From CAVTLG01 sp963735495 (lineage in GTDB: Bacteria > Chloroflexota > Ktedonobacteria > Ktedonobacterales > Ktedonobacteraceae): a stretch of DNA of 64,000 nt. This document shows, in pieces, positions 48,848 to 57,293 of the stretch (positions are counted from its first letter, which is position 1; every line of letters begins with the position of its first letter). The stretch is taken from assembly GCA_963735495.1 (NCBI GenBank), contig CAVTLG010000002.1, forward strand, positions 1,736,001-1,800,000, in the 5' to 3' direction. The position numbers and the translations under genes were made by a program. The notes under the pieces are model-generated. The model searched no databases. It saw only the letters and a program-made list of their open reading frames with translations, and was not told the origin of the DNA.

Positions 48848-51328
48848 CTAGGTTGACGGAGCAATGACGATATTGACCAGGCGACCAGGCACGTAGATCA
48901 CTTTTTGTACTGTGGCTGTGCCGATAAAGGTTTGTACTTTGGGGGTGTCCAATGCCAATCTACGCACCTCTTCCTCGTTGATGGCAACTGGAACCTCAAT
49001 ACGCTCGCGTACTTTCCCGTTGATCTGTACCACTAACGTAAAGGTCTCTTCCTGTAGCAACGTCTCATCGTAGTCAGGCCAACTGCTCAGATGGATGCTG
49101 TCTTTGTGGCCGGTCAGATGCCACAACTCCTCAGTGATATGTGGTGCCAGTGGTGCCAGCAACTGCATCATCGTCTCTAACGTTTTACGGTAAGCTGAGC
49201 TATGCGCAACCTCGTCGTTTTGCTGCTTCAGCAGAACATTATTGCATTCCATCAGGGCCGCTAACGCTGTATTGAAGTGGAAATTGCTCAGATCCTCGGT
49301 CACACGTTTGATCGTCTTGTTACGCAGACGCTCAATCGCTTTACTCTCCTTTGTTTCCGCAGCACTGACTTTCCCGCTGATCCAGGCATCGTTGATCAGG
49401 CTCCAGAAGCGATTCAGGTAGCGCCAGATACCCTCCAAGTTGTCCGCTCTAAAAGAGCCACCAGCGTCGAATGGTCCAATGAACATCATATAGCAACGCA
49501 CGGTATCTGCGCCGTACTTCGCAACATATTTGTCGGGTGCTTCGACATTGCCGCGCGACTTGGACATCTTCTGTCCATCCGATCCCAGCACCATACCCTG
49601 ATGGAACAGGCGCAGGAATGGCTCGTCGAAGTCCAGGTGTCCCATATCGTGCAGGGCTTTGACAAAGAAACGCGAGTACAGCAGGTGCAGAATTGCATGT
49701 TCTACGCCTCCTACATACTGATCGACGGGCAGCCACTCTTGCAGCTTTGTCGGACTCCAGGCTGCTTCGCTGTTATGCGGATCGGCATAGCGCAGGTAGT
49801 ACCAGGATGAGTCGATGAACGTATCCATCGTATCGGCTTCGCGCGTGGCAGGACCTCCGCAGACCGGGCAGGTAGTGTGCAGAAACTCTGGCTCGTAGCG
49901 TAGCGGCGATTCTCCGGTGGCTTTAAACTGTACGTTCTCAGGCAGCCAGACCGGCAGTTGCTCCTCTGGCACGGGGACCATGCCGTGCTCGGGACAATAA
50001 ACGATGGGAATAGGCGAGCCCCAGTAACGTTGACGGCTGATCAACCAGTCACGCAGACGGTAGGTGATCATGAATTTGCCATAACCCTGTTCCTCTGCGT
50101 ACTTTGTGATCGTGGCAATGGCCTTGTCAGCAGGTGTGCCATCAAATGGACCCGAGTTTACCAGCTCGCCCAGCGCCTCTCTGGCTGCTGTCCAGGTTGC
50201 AGGATCGCTCGCCTCCTCACCTGCTGGACGGATCACTTCGCGGATGGGAATGCCAAATTTCCGTGCAAACGCGAAGTCACGCTGGTCATGAGCGGGTACA
50301 CCCATGATTGCGCCCGCGCCATAGCTCATCAGCACATAGTCGGAGATCCAGACCGGCACCTTTGCGCCGCTGACTGGATTGGTGACGTAGCCACCGGTAA
50401 AAACGCCAGTTTTCTCCTTCTCGGTACTCATGCGCTCGATTTCGGTCATGTGCCGTGCCTGTTCCACGTATGCCGTGACCGCGTCCCGCTGCGCCGCCGT
50501 CGTGATCTTATCGACCCAGGGATGCTCAGGTGCCAGCACAAAGAACGTCACGCCATAAATGGTATCTGGACGTGTTGTGAAGACCGCTATCTCCTCGCGC
50601 TGGCCCGCCACCTCGGCCACAAAACACAGTTCCGCGCCCTCGCTGCGTCCAATCCAGTTGCGCTGCATCGTCATGGTCTTTGCCGGCCAGTCAACGACTC
50701 CACTGAAGTCCAGCAGCCTTTCGGCGTAGGCGGAAATTTTCAGCAGCCACTGATCAATTTCTTTGCGCTCAACGACGCTGCCGCAGCGCTCACACGTACC
50801 ATCTGCCAGCACCTGCTCGTTTGCCAGTGTTGTATTGCAGCTAGGACACCAGTTGGCGGGCGCTTTGGTACGATAGGCCAGTCCCTGTTTATAAAACTGC
50901 AAGAACAGCCACTGCGTCCATTTATAATAATCCGGCAGGCAGGTAACGACCTCGCGTTGCCAATCCCACTGGGCACCCATGGCGCGCAGTTGTTTGCGCA
51001 TATTCTCGATGTTGGCTAACGTCCAGGTGTGTGCCTGGATACCGCGCTTAATGGCCGCGTTCTCAGCCGGCAGGCCGAAGGCATCAAAGCCGATGGGCTG
51101 CATCACATTGTAGCCCTGCATGCGTTTAAAGCGTCCATACGTATCGAAGGGCGAATAGTTATACCAGTGTCCCATATGCAGATCGCCGGAGGGATATGGG
51201 AACATCACCAGGTGATAGAAATTTGGCTTAGGGGAGTTGTCTGATGTATGATACAGCTGTTGCGCCTCCCATTGAGCCTGCCATTTGTCCTCGATTGCCT
51301 GAGGGTTATATTTTGTACGCGTAATCAT
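48848..51328 (-). CDS. leuS: Leucyl-tRNA synthetase
   Basis: An 826-residue class I aminoacyl-tRNA synthetase that charges tRNA-Leu. The HIGH motif reads HMGH (51-54, in 'PYPSGDLHMGHWYNYSPFDT'), a zinc-ribbon insertion has 'WCPSCNTTLANEQV' and 'CERCG', the editing domain includes 'EIAVFTTRPDTIYGVTFFVL', and KMSKS is intact in 'SDGQKMSKSRGNVEAPDKYV'. Length matches bacterial LeuRS. Expression is likely set by the leucine-specific T-box leader immediately upstream, which responds to uncharged tRNA-Leu. Confidence 0.97.
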   Translation of the reverse strand: MITRTKYNPQAIEDKWQAQWEAQQLYHTSDNSPKPNFYHLVMFPYPSGDLHMGHWYNYSPFDTYGRFKRMQGYNVMQPIGFDAFGLPAENAAIKRGIQAHTWTLANIENMRKQLRAMGAQWDWQREVVTCLPDYYKWTQWLFLQFYKQGLAYRTKAPANWCPSCNTTLANEQVLADGTCERCGSVVERKEIDQWLLKISAYAERLLDFSGVVDWPAKTMTMQRNWIGRSEGAELCFVAEVAGQREEIAVFTTRPDTIYGVTFFVLAPEHPWVDKITTAAQRDAVTAYVEQARHMTEIERMSTEKEKTGVFTGGYVTNPVSGAKVPVWISDYVLMSYGAGAIMGVPAHDQRDFAFARKFGIPIREVIRPAGEEASDPATWTAAREALGELVNSGPFDGTPADKAIATITKYAEEQGYGKFMITYRLRDWLISRQRYWGSPIPIVYCPEHGMVPVPEEQLPVWLPENVQFKATGESPLRYEPEFLHTTCPVCGGPATREADTMDTFIDSSWYYLRYADPHNSEAAWSPTKLQEWLPVDQYVGGVEHAILHLLYSRFFVKALHDMGHLDFDEPFLRLFHQGMVLGSDGQKMSKSRGNVEAPDKYVAKYGADTVRCYMMFIGPFDAGGSFRADNLEGIWRYLNRFWSLINDAWISGKVSAAETKESKAIERLRNKTIKRVTEDLSNFHFNTALAALMECNNVLLKQQNDEVAHSSAYRKTLETMMQLLAPLAPHITEELWHLTGHKDSIHLSSWPDYDETLLQEETFTLVVQINGKVRERIEVPVAINEEEVRRLALDTPKVQTFIGTATVQKVIYVPGRLVNIVIAPST

Positions 51329-51432
51329 AAGAGCCTCCCCATTGTCTTTAATGCCCAGATGCTGTAAAAAGTGCTGGAATATGGTGAAAGAGTAAAGCGA
51401 TGTAACTGTACACAGCTATAGACAGTAACTCA

Positions 51433-51783
51433 TAAGAAAAAGACCTTTCATCCCGAGGGACGAAAGGTCTTTCCGTGGTACCACCCTGATTTTCGATCCA
51501 GGCAGAAATGGTGGACCTGAGGGGATTCGAACCCCTGACCTTCTCCATGCCATGGAGATGCTCTCCCAGCTGCGCTACAGGCCCATATGTTGCTGGTACT
51601 GCCTTTGATCTACTCTCAATTATACGCGATAACGGGCGTCCCGACAAGTGCTAACTGCTCTGCCGCTTTGGCTGCTACCTCACACTTATTGCTCACAGGC
51701 GAGTTCAGTCTCTTTTTTGTAGCCTCGCACCATCCGGCTGCTCTCTGCATGAGAGAAACTTACTACTCCTGCTCGTCGCTCTT
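51433..51783 (-). promoter_or_regulatory. Leucine T-box riboswitch leader of leuS, interrupted by a tRNA-Ala gene
   Basis: All T-box parts are visible on the minus strand. Stem I begins with 'gcaggagtagtaag' (AGTA loop motif), has the distal loop 'agagagcagccggatggtgc' then 'gaggct', and returns through 'gaactcgcctgtgagc'; the specifier codon after GAA is CTC (51701-51703), i.e. Leu. The linker 'cccgttatcgcg' follows. Then comes a complete tRNA-Ala gene (51509-51584), and only afterwards the antiterminator 'agggtggtaccacgg' (51473-51487) with TGGT bulge, the conserved 'cgtccct', and a terminator hairpin (51439-51472) with T run. The 5-nt segments 'ggcag' and 'ctgcc' flank the tRNA and could pair around it. 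Confidence 0.88.
51509..51584 (-). tRNA. tRNA-Ala (anticodon GGC), inside the leuS T-box leader
   Basis: Complete cloverleaf: acceptor 'gggcctg'/'caggtcc', D arm 'gcgcagctgggagagc'-like, anticodon stem 'tctcc'/'ggaga' with loop 'atggcat' (anticodon GGC), T arm 'aggggttcgaatcccct', discriminator A and encoded CCA. It lies 22 nt before the T-box antiterminator and downstream of T-box Stem I, so it is transcribed from the leader promoter and precedes the regulated terminator. Confidence 0.96.
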
Positions 51784-51789
51784 CCCCAT

Positions 51790-51818
51790 ACTATATCATA
51801 GACGTTTGCGATTTGCAA
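51790..51818 (-). promoter_or_regulatory. Sigma-70-type promoter for the leuS T-box leader
   Basis: On the minus strand TTGCAA (51813-51818) and TATAGT (51790-51795) are separated by exactly 17 nt. Transcription would start near 51783, right at the 5' side of T-box Stem I and after the upstream tRNA-Ala(CGC). Confidence 0.75.
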
Positions 51819-51843
51819 GGTATGAAATAAGCGCTGGTACGAT

Positions 51844-51919
51844 TGGTGGAGATGAGGGGGCTCGAACCCCTGACCTCGACAGTGCGATTGTCGCGCTCTC
51901 CCAACTGAGCTACATCCCC
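51844..51919 (-). tRNA. tRNA-Ala (anticodon CGC)
   Basis: Complete cloverleaf: acceptor 'ggggatg'/'catctcc', D arm 'gctcagttgggagagc', anticodon stem 'cgaca'/'tgtcg' with loop 'atcgcac' (anticodon CGC), T arm 'aggggttcgagcccct', discriminator A and encoded CCA. It lies immediately upstream of the promoter of the T-box leader. Confidence 0.96.
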
Positions 51920-52182
51920 AGGCAAGGACGATAATAGCATACTGGCCGCGACTTGTAAAGCCCTTTTTGAACAAATTTGTGGACCGGCCCTGACTTTTGC
52001 ATATGTGCTACCTCTCAACTTCTCCTGCATTGGTTTTTTCCGGCTTTTAACCCATGTATAACGACACAAAGTTGTGGTACAAAAAATGCTGGGGTGGTGC
52101 GTTTAGAGATTATGGAGGGTTACTATTCTTGAGAAAATAGTGCGCGACTCCAGTAGCTCGCGTTTTGAGAGGTGTGGAAATG

Positions 52183-52596
52183 ATGTATTACCGCGTCGCG
52201 TTTTGTGTGGAACAGGCGTCTGGGGACACACAAACATTAATCTGGAAGTGGAGATCGACGGTGCTGACCTCGACTCAGGCGCTCTTTACTCTGCTAAAGG
52301 TCTATAGCAATGTGCCACAGGAACAAATTCGCATATTTTTTGCTTCTTCGGAGCATGAAATGGATGCCATGTTAACCAGGCAAAATCAGGGCCTGGTGTC
52401 TAGCTCCATGACGGCTGATCAGTTTCTGACGGATAAAAGTATCAATGCGCTGGATGTGAAACGCCTGGAGCTTGAACTGAGTATTGCTAAGGATCATAAT
52501 ACCCCATATGTGTTTACTTTGCCCTCTGCTCTGTCAGAGTTACTGGCCTGGACACGGCTGCTGGCAAGGGTGCAAAATGGAGAACTCGAAAGTTAA
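52183..52596 (+). CDS. Hypothetical protein
   Basis: A 137-residue soluble protein without recognised family. It has an alternating strand/helix look: 'YYRVAFCVEQASGDTQTLIW', 'TLLKVYSNVPQEQIRIFFAS', then a helix-rich C-terminus 'SALSELLAWTRLLARVQNGE'. Double ATG (52180/52183) follows 'gaggtgtgga'. It is followed by a strong hairpin and appears monocistronic. Confidence 0.6.
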   Translation: MYYRVAFCVEQASGDTQTLIWKWRSTVLTSTQALFTLLKVYSNVPQEQIRIFFASSEHEMDAMLTRQNQGLVSSSMTADQFLTDKSINALDVKRLELELSIAKDHNTPYVFTLPSALSELLAWTRLLARVQNGELES

Positions 52597-52631
52597 TTGC
52601 TCCGCATAACTCTTCTGGTCCGCTAAAAGCG

Positions 52632-52668
52632 CCGGGGAAATTGGCTCAAACATGGCCAATTTCCCCGG
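52632..52668. terminator. Strong hairpin, probable terminator
   Basis: A perfect 14-bp stem 'ccggggaaattggc'/'gccaatttccccgg' with a 9-nt loop, 36 nt after the hypothetical gene's stop. It lacks a T tract, so it may instead be a transcript-stabilising stem. Confidence 0.6.
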
Positions 52669-52741
52669 TATGTATGCGCATGCCTTTTCCGGGAGATGCT
52701 ATGGCTTGCCTGTACTATGAGTTGAGCATAATCTGTGACGG

Positions 52742-53710
52742 TTATGGCCCTTCCAGCACACAGCCATGACGTACATTATCCCACTCTTCCTGGATAAGAT
52801 AGGTGTTGCCGTGCCACGTCACATTCCCGTTTGTCTGTGGATTGATCGTAGCAGGCGGAAGAGGACACTTGTCAGCCATCTCATCCCCACTCTTGTCAAA
52901 CCAGCCAGTGAGATATGGGTCGGAAACTGCTTCCATCAGTTCGTGCGATGCTGCGCCAATGGCAATATCAGCGATATGGTCGTGATTGGGTGACTGTGGC
53001 ACCACAACACACTGATCCTGGCCGTTTGCATATGGATAATACACATCGGCGATAGGTGAGCCATTGTGTATATTCGTTTCATCTGGACGATCCCCAAGAT
53101 ACCCATGTGCTCCGCAGCCGTTACTGACAATTGGGAAGAGGAAGAAGAGGTTGTGTGCATTATGGTAATCCCAGTTATTGCGCGTCGCGACGTTCATGAC
53201 TTCTTGATGGAAATATTGTCCCCAATCTGTACCAACGGATGTGCGAAACGCTGTTGGGAAGGCGGTTGTTTGATCCGTAACAGAGCCTGCTACCCTGGCT
53301 CCAGTTGGGGCATTGCCATGGGAATCGGTATATTGTAAAAGATTGGCGTACAGAGGACTTGTACCAACATCGTGGAAGAATCTGGTCAACAAAGGAATAT
53401 AATCGGACGTTGGCTGCTCGTATTGAGGGTCAATCCAAAAGATAAGATAGATGTTTACAACTCCATTGATTACAGGCCCGCCATGATATATCAGGTTTGT
53501 CGTGTCCTTAGGATCTACTCCAGAATCCACACGGGGTGTTGGGTTATAGGTGGGCCACACAGGGGTCGTCGAGGCAGACGGACTCGCTGATGGAGTCTTC
53601 TGACCTGGAGATATGGAGAATGAACTCTGACTACTTATTCCGCAAGCCGAAAGTGAAGCGATAAGAAATAAAATACAGCTCACTACTGAAAGCAACGGAG
53701 TTTTTTTCAT
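52742..53710 (-). CDS. Secreted lipoprotein, EXORDIUM-like
   Basis: A 322-residue exported lipoprotein. The signal peptide 'LLSVVSCILFLIASLSAC' ends in the lipobox LSAC, and a Ser/Pro/Thr linker follows. The mature part has 'IYHGGPVINGVVNIYLIFWI' and 'IGAASHELMEAVSDPYLTGW', resembling EXORDIUM/phosphate-induced proteins and zincin-like proteins. HELMEA has the HExxE start of a zinc site but not the full HExxH; a third ligand may lie downstream. Peptidase activity is therefore unproven. Three to four Cys (e.g. 'NGCGAHGY', 'DQCVVVPQ', 'DKCPLPP') may form disulfides. Confidence 0.75.
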   Translation of the reverse strand: MKKTPLLSVVSCILFLIASLSACGISSQSSFSISPGQKTPSASPSASTTPVWPTYNPTPRVDSGVDPKDTTNLIYHGGPVINGVVNIYLIFWIDPQYEQPTSDYIPLLTRFFHDVGTSPLYANLLQYTDSHGNAPTGARVAGSVTDQTTAFPTAFRTSVGTDWGQYFHQEVMNVATRNNWDYHNAHNLFFLFPIVSNGCGAHGYLGDRPDETNIHNGSPIADVYYPYANGQDQCVVVPQSPNHDHIADIAIGAASHELMEAVSDPYLTGWFDKSGDEMADKCPLPPATINPQTNGNVTWHGNTYLIQEEWDNVRHGCVLEGP

Positions 53711-53842
53711 ATCCTTATTATGTCCTATCCTTTTTTCTATGCCCTTATTTTCTGTTCGCCAGCAGAAAACGGCGAGGGGGATAGAGGGTCAGAATACGAT
53801 GGTAGCATAGACTGGTTGTTGGAAATGGCATAAATTCGTCGA

Positions 53843-53913
53843 CAACCGGGTAGGGGCGTGTCCTGGCGACCGCCCTGGAGGCCACGATGCGAGGCCCGGG
53901 GCGCACGCAAGGT
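53843..53913 (+). repeat. Hairpin repeat family B, copy 5, left part (split by IS)
   Basis: The left part of a repeat copy, opening with 'caaccgggtaggggcgtgtc' and ending in 'gcgcacgcaaggt'. The right part continues at 55479-55494 ('gacgcccctacccgtt'). Joining them restores the sequence of copy 1, proving insertion of the IS into a pre-existing repeat. Confidence 0.9.
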
Positions 53914-55470
53914 CTGTCTTTTACCCACAACGTTCAAGTACAAAGAATGGTAGAATGAGAGGAGGGAAAGAAGAGAAAGAAAGAGGAAAGGCGAGAAAAG
54001 ATGGAATGGAGTGGAAGGGAAAGTGCAACGGAATGGGCAGTGATGACGTATGGATCGGTGCGGCTGGAAGATGAACGGCGAACGCAACGAGCCGTGAAGA
54101 TGGCAAGTGCACTGGCACGAGATCCGATGGGTTCATTGCCCAAACAATTGGGAGGGCAAGCAGCGACGAAAGCAGGGTACCGCTTCTTGGAGAGTGCGAA
54201 GACGAGCTATGAACAACTGATGGAGCCACATGAGCAGCAGACGAAAGAGCGGATGCAGCAACGCAAGCGGGTCTTGCTGATCCAAGATATGACGGAAGTG
54301 GATTATGCGCACCATCCCAAAACGAGTGGATTGGGCCCCATCGGCAATGGGAGCCATCAGGGCTACCTGCTGCAAACGGTGCTGGCGGTGGACCCGAGCA
54401 ATAGGCAAGTGCTGGGCATAGCCACCCAGGAAGCGTTTTTGCGACAGCCCGCTCCAGCCGGAGAAACAAGTCACCAGCGAGGCAAGCGCAAACAGAAAGA
54501 AGCGGAGGTCTGGCAACGACAAGCACAGCAGATCGGGGAGGCACCAACAGGATGTGAATATATTCATGTGGGGGACCGAGGCAGTGATATCTTTGCGTTT
54601 TTGCGAGCGTGTCTCAAGCAGAACGGTGGCTTTGAGGTGCGCGTGCAGCATGATCGGAGAGTGGATCTGCGGGTGGATCAAGCCGAGACCCCGCTTTCCC
54701 CCGGAGCGCTTCGTCATGGAAAGAAGCGACCAGCCGGACAAGAGCCCACCCAGCATCTCTTCGAGGAGGTGAGAAGTTGGCCATCGATGGGGCAAGACAC
54801 GATCCAGTTGGATGGCAATCACAAGCGCAAGCAACGAGCAGCCCACCTGAGCATCAGTTGGGGAACGCTCCGGCTCTGGCCTCCCGATGGGCCAGCAGGC
54901 AAAGGAGAGGTGCCACTGGTGGTCACCGTGGTCAGAACCTGGGAAGCCAACCCACCAGAAGGGCAAGAGGCGCTCGAATGGCTGCTGGTAACCTCGGTGG
55001 CAGTCCAGAACGAAGAGGACGCCTGGGAGCGGGTCGAATGGTATCGCATGCGCTGGATCGTGGAGGATTATCACCAATGTCTCAAAACGGGCTGTCAGAT
55101 TGAGGCACGTCAGGTGCAAACCTATGAGGGATTGCGCACCTTGTTGGGGTTTCTGGCTCCCTTAGCCGTGCGCCTCTTACAATTACGAGACGTGGCCCGC
55201 CAGGAGCCCGAGCGGCCTGCCCAGGAAGTCCTGCCAGCGGATGTGGTCAAAGTCGTGGCGCATCTGGCCCACGTTTCTGCTCAACGGTTGACCACGCAAC
55301 GATGCTGGCACCGCATCGCTCAGGCGGGTGGGTATTTGGGACGCAAGGGAGATGGAGAGCCAGGTTGGAAAACCCTTTGGAAAGGATGGTTATACATCCA
55401 AACTCTCATCGAAGGGGTTCACCTAGCCTCTCAACTCTCACTCGAATAGAAAATTGTGGGTAAAAGACAG
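53914..55470 (+). mobile_element. Complete IS4-family insertion sequence (Tn5/IS50-like)
   Basis: A 1557-bp element with perfect 17-bp terminal inverted repeats ('ctgtcttttacccacaa' at 53914-53930 and its complement at 55454-55470), flanked by the direct 8-bp duplication 'cgcaaggt' (53906-53913 and 55471-55478). It carries one transposase gene. Intact ends, intact gene and identical target duplications indicate a recent insertion. Confidence 0.95.
54001..55449 (+). CDS. IS4-family transposase (Tn5-like)
   Basis: A 482-residue DDE transposase. The catalytic residues are D96 in 'VLLIQDMTEVDY', D192 in 'EYIHVGDRGSDIFAF' and E355 in 'RWIVEDYHQCLKTG', which also has the YREK signature of the IS4 family (Y348, R351, E355, K362). 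The N-terminal Tn5-like DNA-binding domain includes 'SLPKQLGGQAATKAGYRFLE'. The protein is full length for Tn5-type transposases, so the element is probably active. An antisense frame of 328 codons is a shadow. Confidence 0.95.
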   Translation: MEWSGRESATEWAVMTYGSVRLEDERRTQRAVKMASALARDPMGSLPKQLGGQAATKAGYRFLESAKTSYEQLMEPHEQQTKERMQQRKRVLLIQDMTEVDYAHHPKTSGLGPIGNGSHQGYLLQTVLAVDPSNRQVLGIATQEAFLRQPAPAGETSHQRGKRKQKEAEVWQRQAQQIGEAPTGCEYIHVGDRGSDIFAFLRACLKQNGGFEVRVQHDRRVDLRVDQAETPLSPGALRHGKKRPAGQEPTQHLFEEVRSWPSMGQDTIQLDGNHKRKQRAAHLSISWGTLRLWPPDGPAGKGEVPLVVTVVRTWEANPPEGQEALEWLLVTSVAVQNEEDAWERVEWYRMRWIVEDYHQCLKTGCQIEARQVQTYEGLRTLLGFLAPLAVRLLQLRDVARQEPERPAQEVLPADVVKVVAHLAHVSAQRLTTQRCWHRIAQAGGYLGRKGDGEPGWKTLWKGWLYIQTLIEGVHLASQLSLE

Positions 55471-55509
55471 CGCAAGGTGACGCCCCTACCCGTTGAAACC
55501 CATGGCTGG

Positions 55510-56931
55510 TTAGCGCGCTCTTGCTGCTTGCTTGGGAGGAATGTGCAGAGGATGACCCTCGGCGGCCAGGATGGCTTCGCGCAAGCCTTCGCTGAGCGTT
55601 GGATGCGGGTGGATGGTTTCGCTGATCTCGTCTGCTGTCAGCTCGCCGTGCATGGCGACGGAATATTCGGTGATCAGGTTTGTGGCATCTGGACCAATGA
55701 TGTGCGCACCCAGGATTTCGCCATATTTGCCCATGATGACCTTAATGAAGCCCTCGGTCTCGTCGATGGCGACGGCTTTGCCGATGGCCGACCAGGGAAA
55801 ACGCTCGGCCCGCGCTTCGGGATACTTTTGTTTCGCCTCGGCCTCGGTCAGACCGACAAAGGCAATTTCAGGAAAAGTGTAGATGGGGTTGGGGATAACG
55901 TTATAGTCCATGCGCGCGCTATGGCCCGTGGCATTTGCCGCTGCCACTTCTCCCTCAGTCGAGGCGACGTGAGCCAGTCCCGCACCATGCACGAGATCGC
56001 CTATCGCGTAAATGCCCGGCAGGTTGGTTTCCATCTTCTCATTGACGCGCACGCGCCCGCGATCACTGTCGAGTCCCTGCTCCATCAAATGTTCCAGGCC
56101 GCTATTGTTGGCGCGACGACTGACGGCCATCAACACATACTCAGCCGCAAAACTCTGCTGGCCTTTCTCGGTGGTGGCGATCACTTTTTTCTGCTCGCCG
56201 TCGTCCTCAACGCCCTCAACCCGGGCACCGGTAACAATCGTGATGCCCCGCTTGCTCAGGATGCGGACCAGGAGTTTGCGCACCTCTTCATCGACGGGTG
56301 CCAGGATGTTCGGTAGCATCTCCAGGACTGTCACCTGTGTGCCCAGCGCGTTGAACATACAGGCCAGTTCGATGCCGATGACACCACCGCCCACGCAAAT
56401 CAGGCTTTCGGGCGTCTGCGGCAGGTTCCAGCAGGTATCGCTATTCATGATATTCCGTCCATCGATGCCGGGCATTTGCGGTATCAAGGGCACGGAACCG
56501 GTGGCGAGGATGATCTTGTCCGCACTGAATTGCTGCGTACTGCCATCTTTACTGACGGTGACGGTGCGCGCTGCGTCTACGGTACCCAGTCCGTCGAACA
56601 CATCGACGTTGTTGCCCTTCATGAGCATCCCGACGCCGCCCGTCATGCGTTTCACGACTTTGTTTTTAAAGGCCACGGCCTTCGCCATATCAAAGGTTGC
56701 TGGCTGTGGCAGGTGGATACCCAGTTCTTCTAAGGCCGTCAGTTTGTACAAGGATTCGGCGATGTGCAGCATCGCTTTTGATGGGATGCAGCCTACGTTG
56801 AGGCATGTACCACCAAGATATTGTTTTTCGACGATGGCGACCTTTGCGCCTTGCTGGGCGGCATGAATGGCGGCAACATACCCGCCAGGACCTGAACCAA
56901 TTATAGCGATATCGTAATGATTAGCTGGCAT
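55510..56931 (-). CDS. lpdA: Dihydrolipoyl dehydrogenase
   Basis: A 473-residue E3 flavoprotein that reoxidises dihydrolipoamide of the 2-oxoacid dehydrogenase or glycine cleavage complexes. The FAD motif is 'DIAIIGSGPGGYVAAIHAAQ', the redox disulfide 'GGTCLNVGCIPSK' (C43, C48), the NAD motif 'LICVGGGVIGIELACMFNAL', and the C-terminal catalytic pair is in 'DEISETIHPHPTLSEGLREA'. No lipoyl or E1/E2 gene is adjacent. Confidence 0.95.
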   Translation of the reverse strand: MPANHYDIAIIGSGPGGYVAAIHAAQQGAKVAIVEKQYLGGTCLNVGCIPSKAMLHIAESLYKLTALEELGIHLPQPATFDMAKAVAFKNKVVKRMTGGVGMLMKGNNVDVFDGLGTVDAARTVTVSKDGSTQQFSADKIILATGSVPLIPQMPGIDGRNIMNSDTCWNLPQTPESLICVGGGVIGIELACMFNALGTQVTVLEMLPNILAPVDEEVRKLLVRILSKRGITIVTGARVEGVEDDGEQKKVIATTEKGQQSFAAEYVLMAVSRRANNSGLEHLMEQGLDSDRGRVRVNEKMETNLPGIYAIGDLVHGAGLAHVASTEGEVAAANATGHSARMDYNVIPNPIYTFPEIAFVGLTEAEAKQKYPEARAERFPWSAIGKAVAIDETEGFIKVIMGKYGEILGAHIIGPDATNLITEYSVAMHGELTADEISETIHPHPTLSEGLREAILAAEGHPLHIPPKQAARAR

Positions 56932-57293
56932 ATATTTCTCCTACAAGCTGAAAATATACTTTCAATGCCTGTCTCTTTGCCTCTTGAGTACATAATTTTC
57001 CTGAGTACCAGTATACCATGAATTGCTGCGCCACTGTACTTCTCTCTGCCTGGTAGCTATGAACCGCAGCATGTGACCTATTTGGACTATACTCAATGCC
57101 ATATCGTGACAGGTAAATGTTATCGAACGTATCAATAAGTGCAGACACAAATACCAATTCTACAAATGCTTATTGTTCTGCTCGCACAAACTATCTATTA
57201 AGGTGAACGGGCACGTAGGTTCTACATTTAAGGTGCCTGTGTATAGGTGGGAGTGAATTGATGGTACAAATTTTATACATTGGGGGATACACA
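56932..57293. other. Divergent intergenic region
   Basis: About 360 nt between lpd and the small plus-strand gene. The minus-strand frames of 62-78 codons have no recognisable family. Promoters for both neighbours are expected here. Confidence 0.4.

Noticed and set aside
49958..51019. 353-codon plus-strand frame
   Set aside because: Lies wholly antisense to leuS, is Cys/His-rich with no family resemblance, and is explained by the codon bias of leuS.
54133..55119. 328-codon minus-strand frame in the IS element
   Set aside because: Antisense shadow of the intact transposase; no recognisable motifs.
55456..56316. 286-codon and 284-codon plus-strand frames opposite lpd
   Set aside because: Mirror frames of the dihydrolipoyl dehydrogenase gene without family signals.
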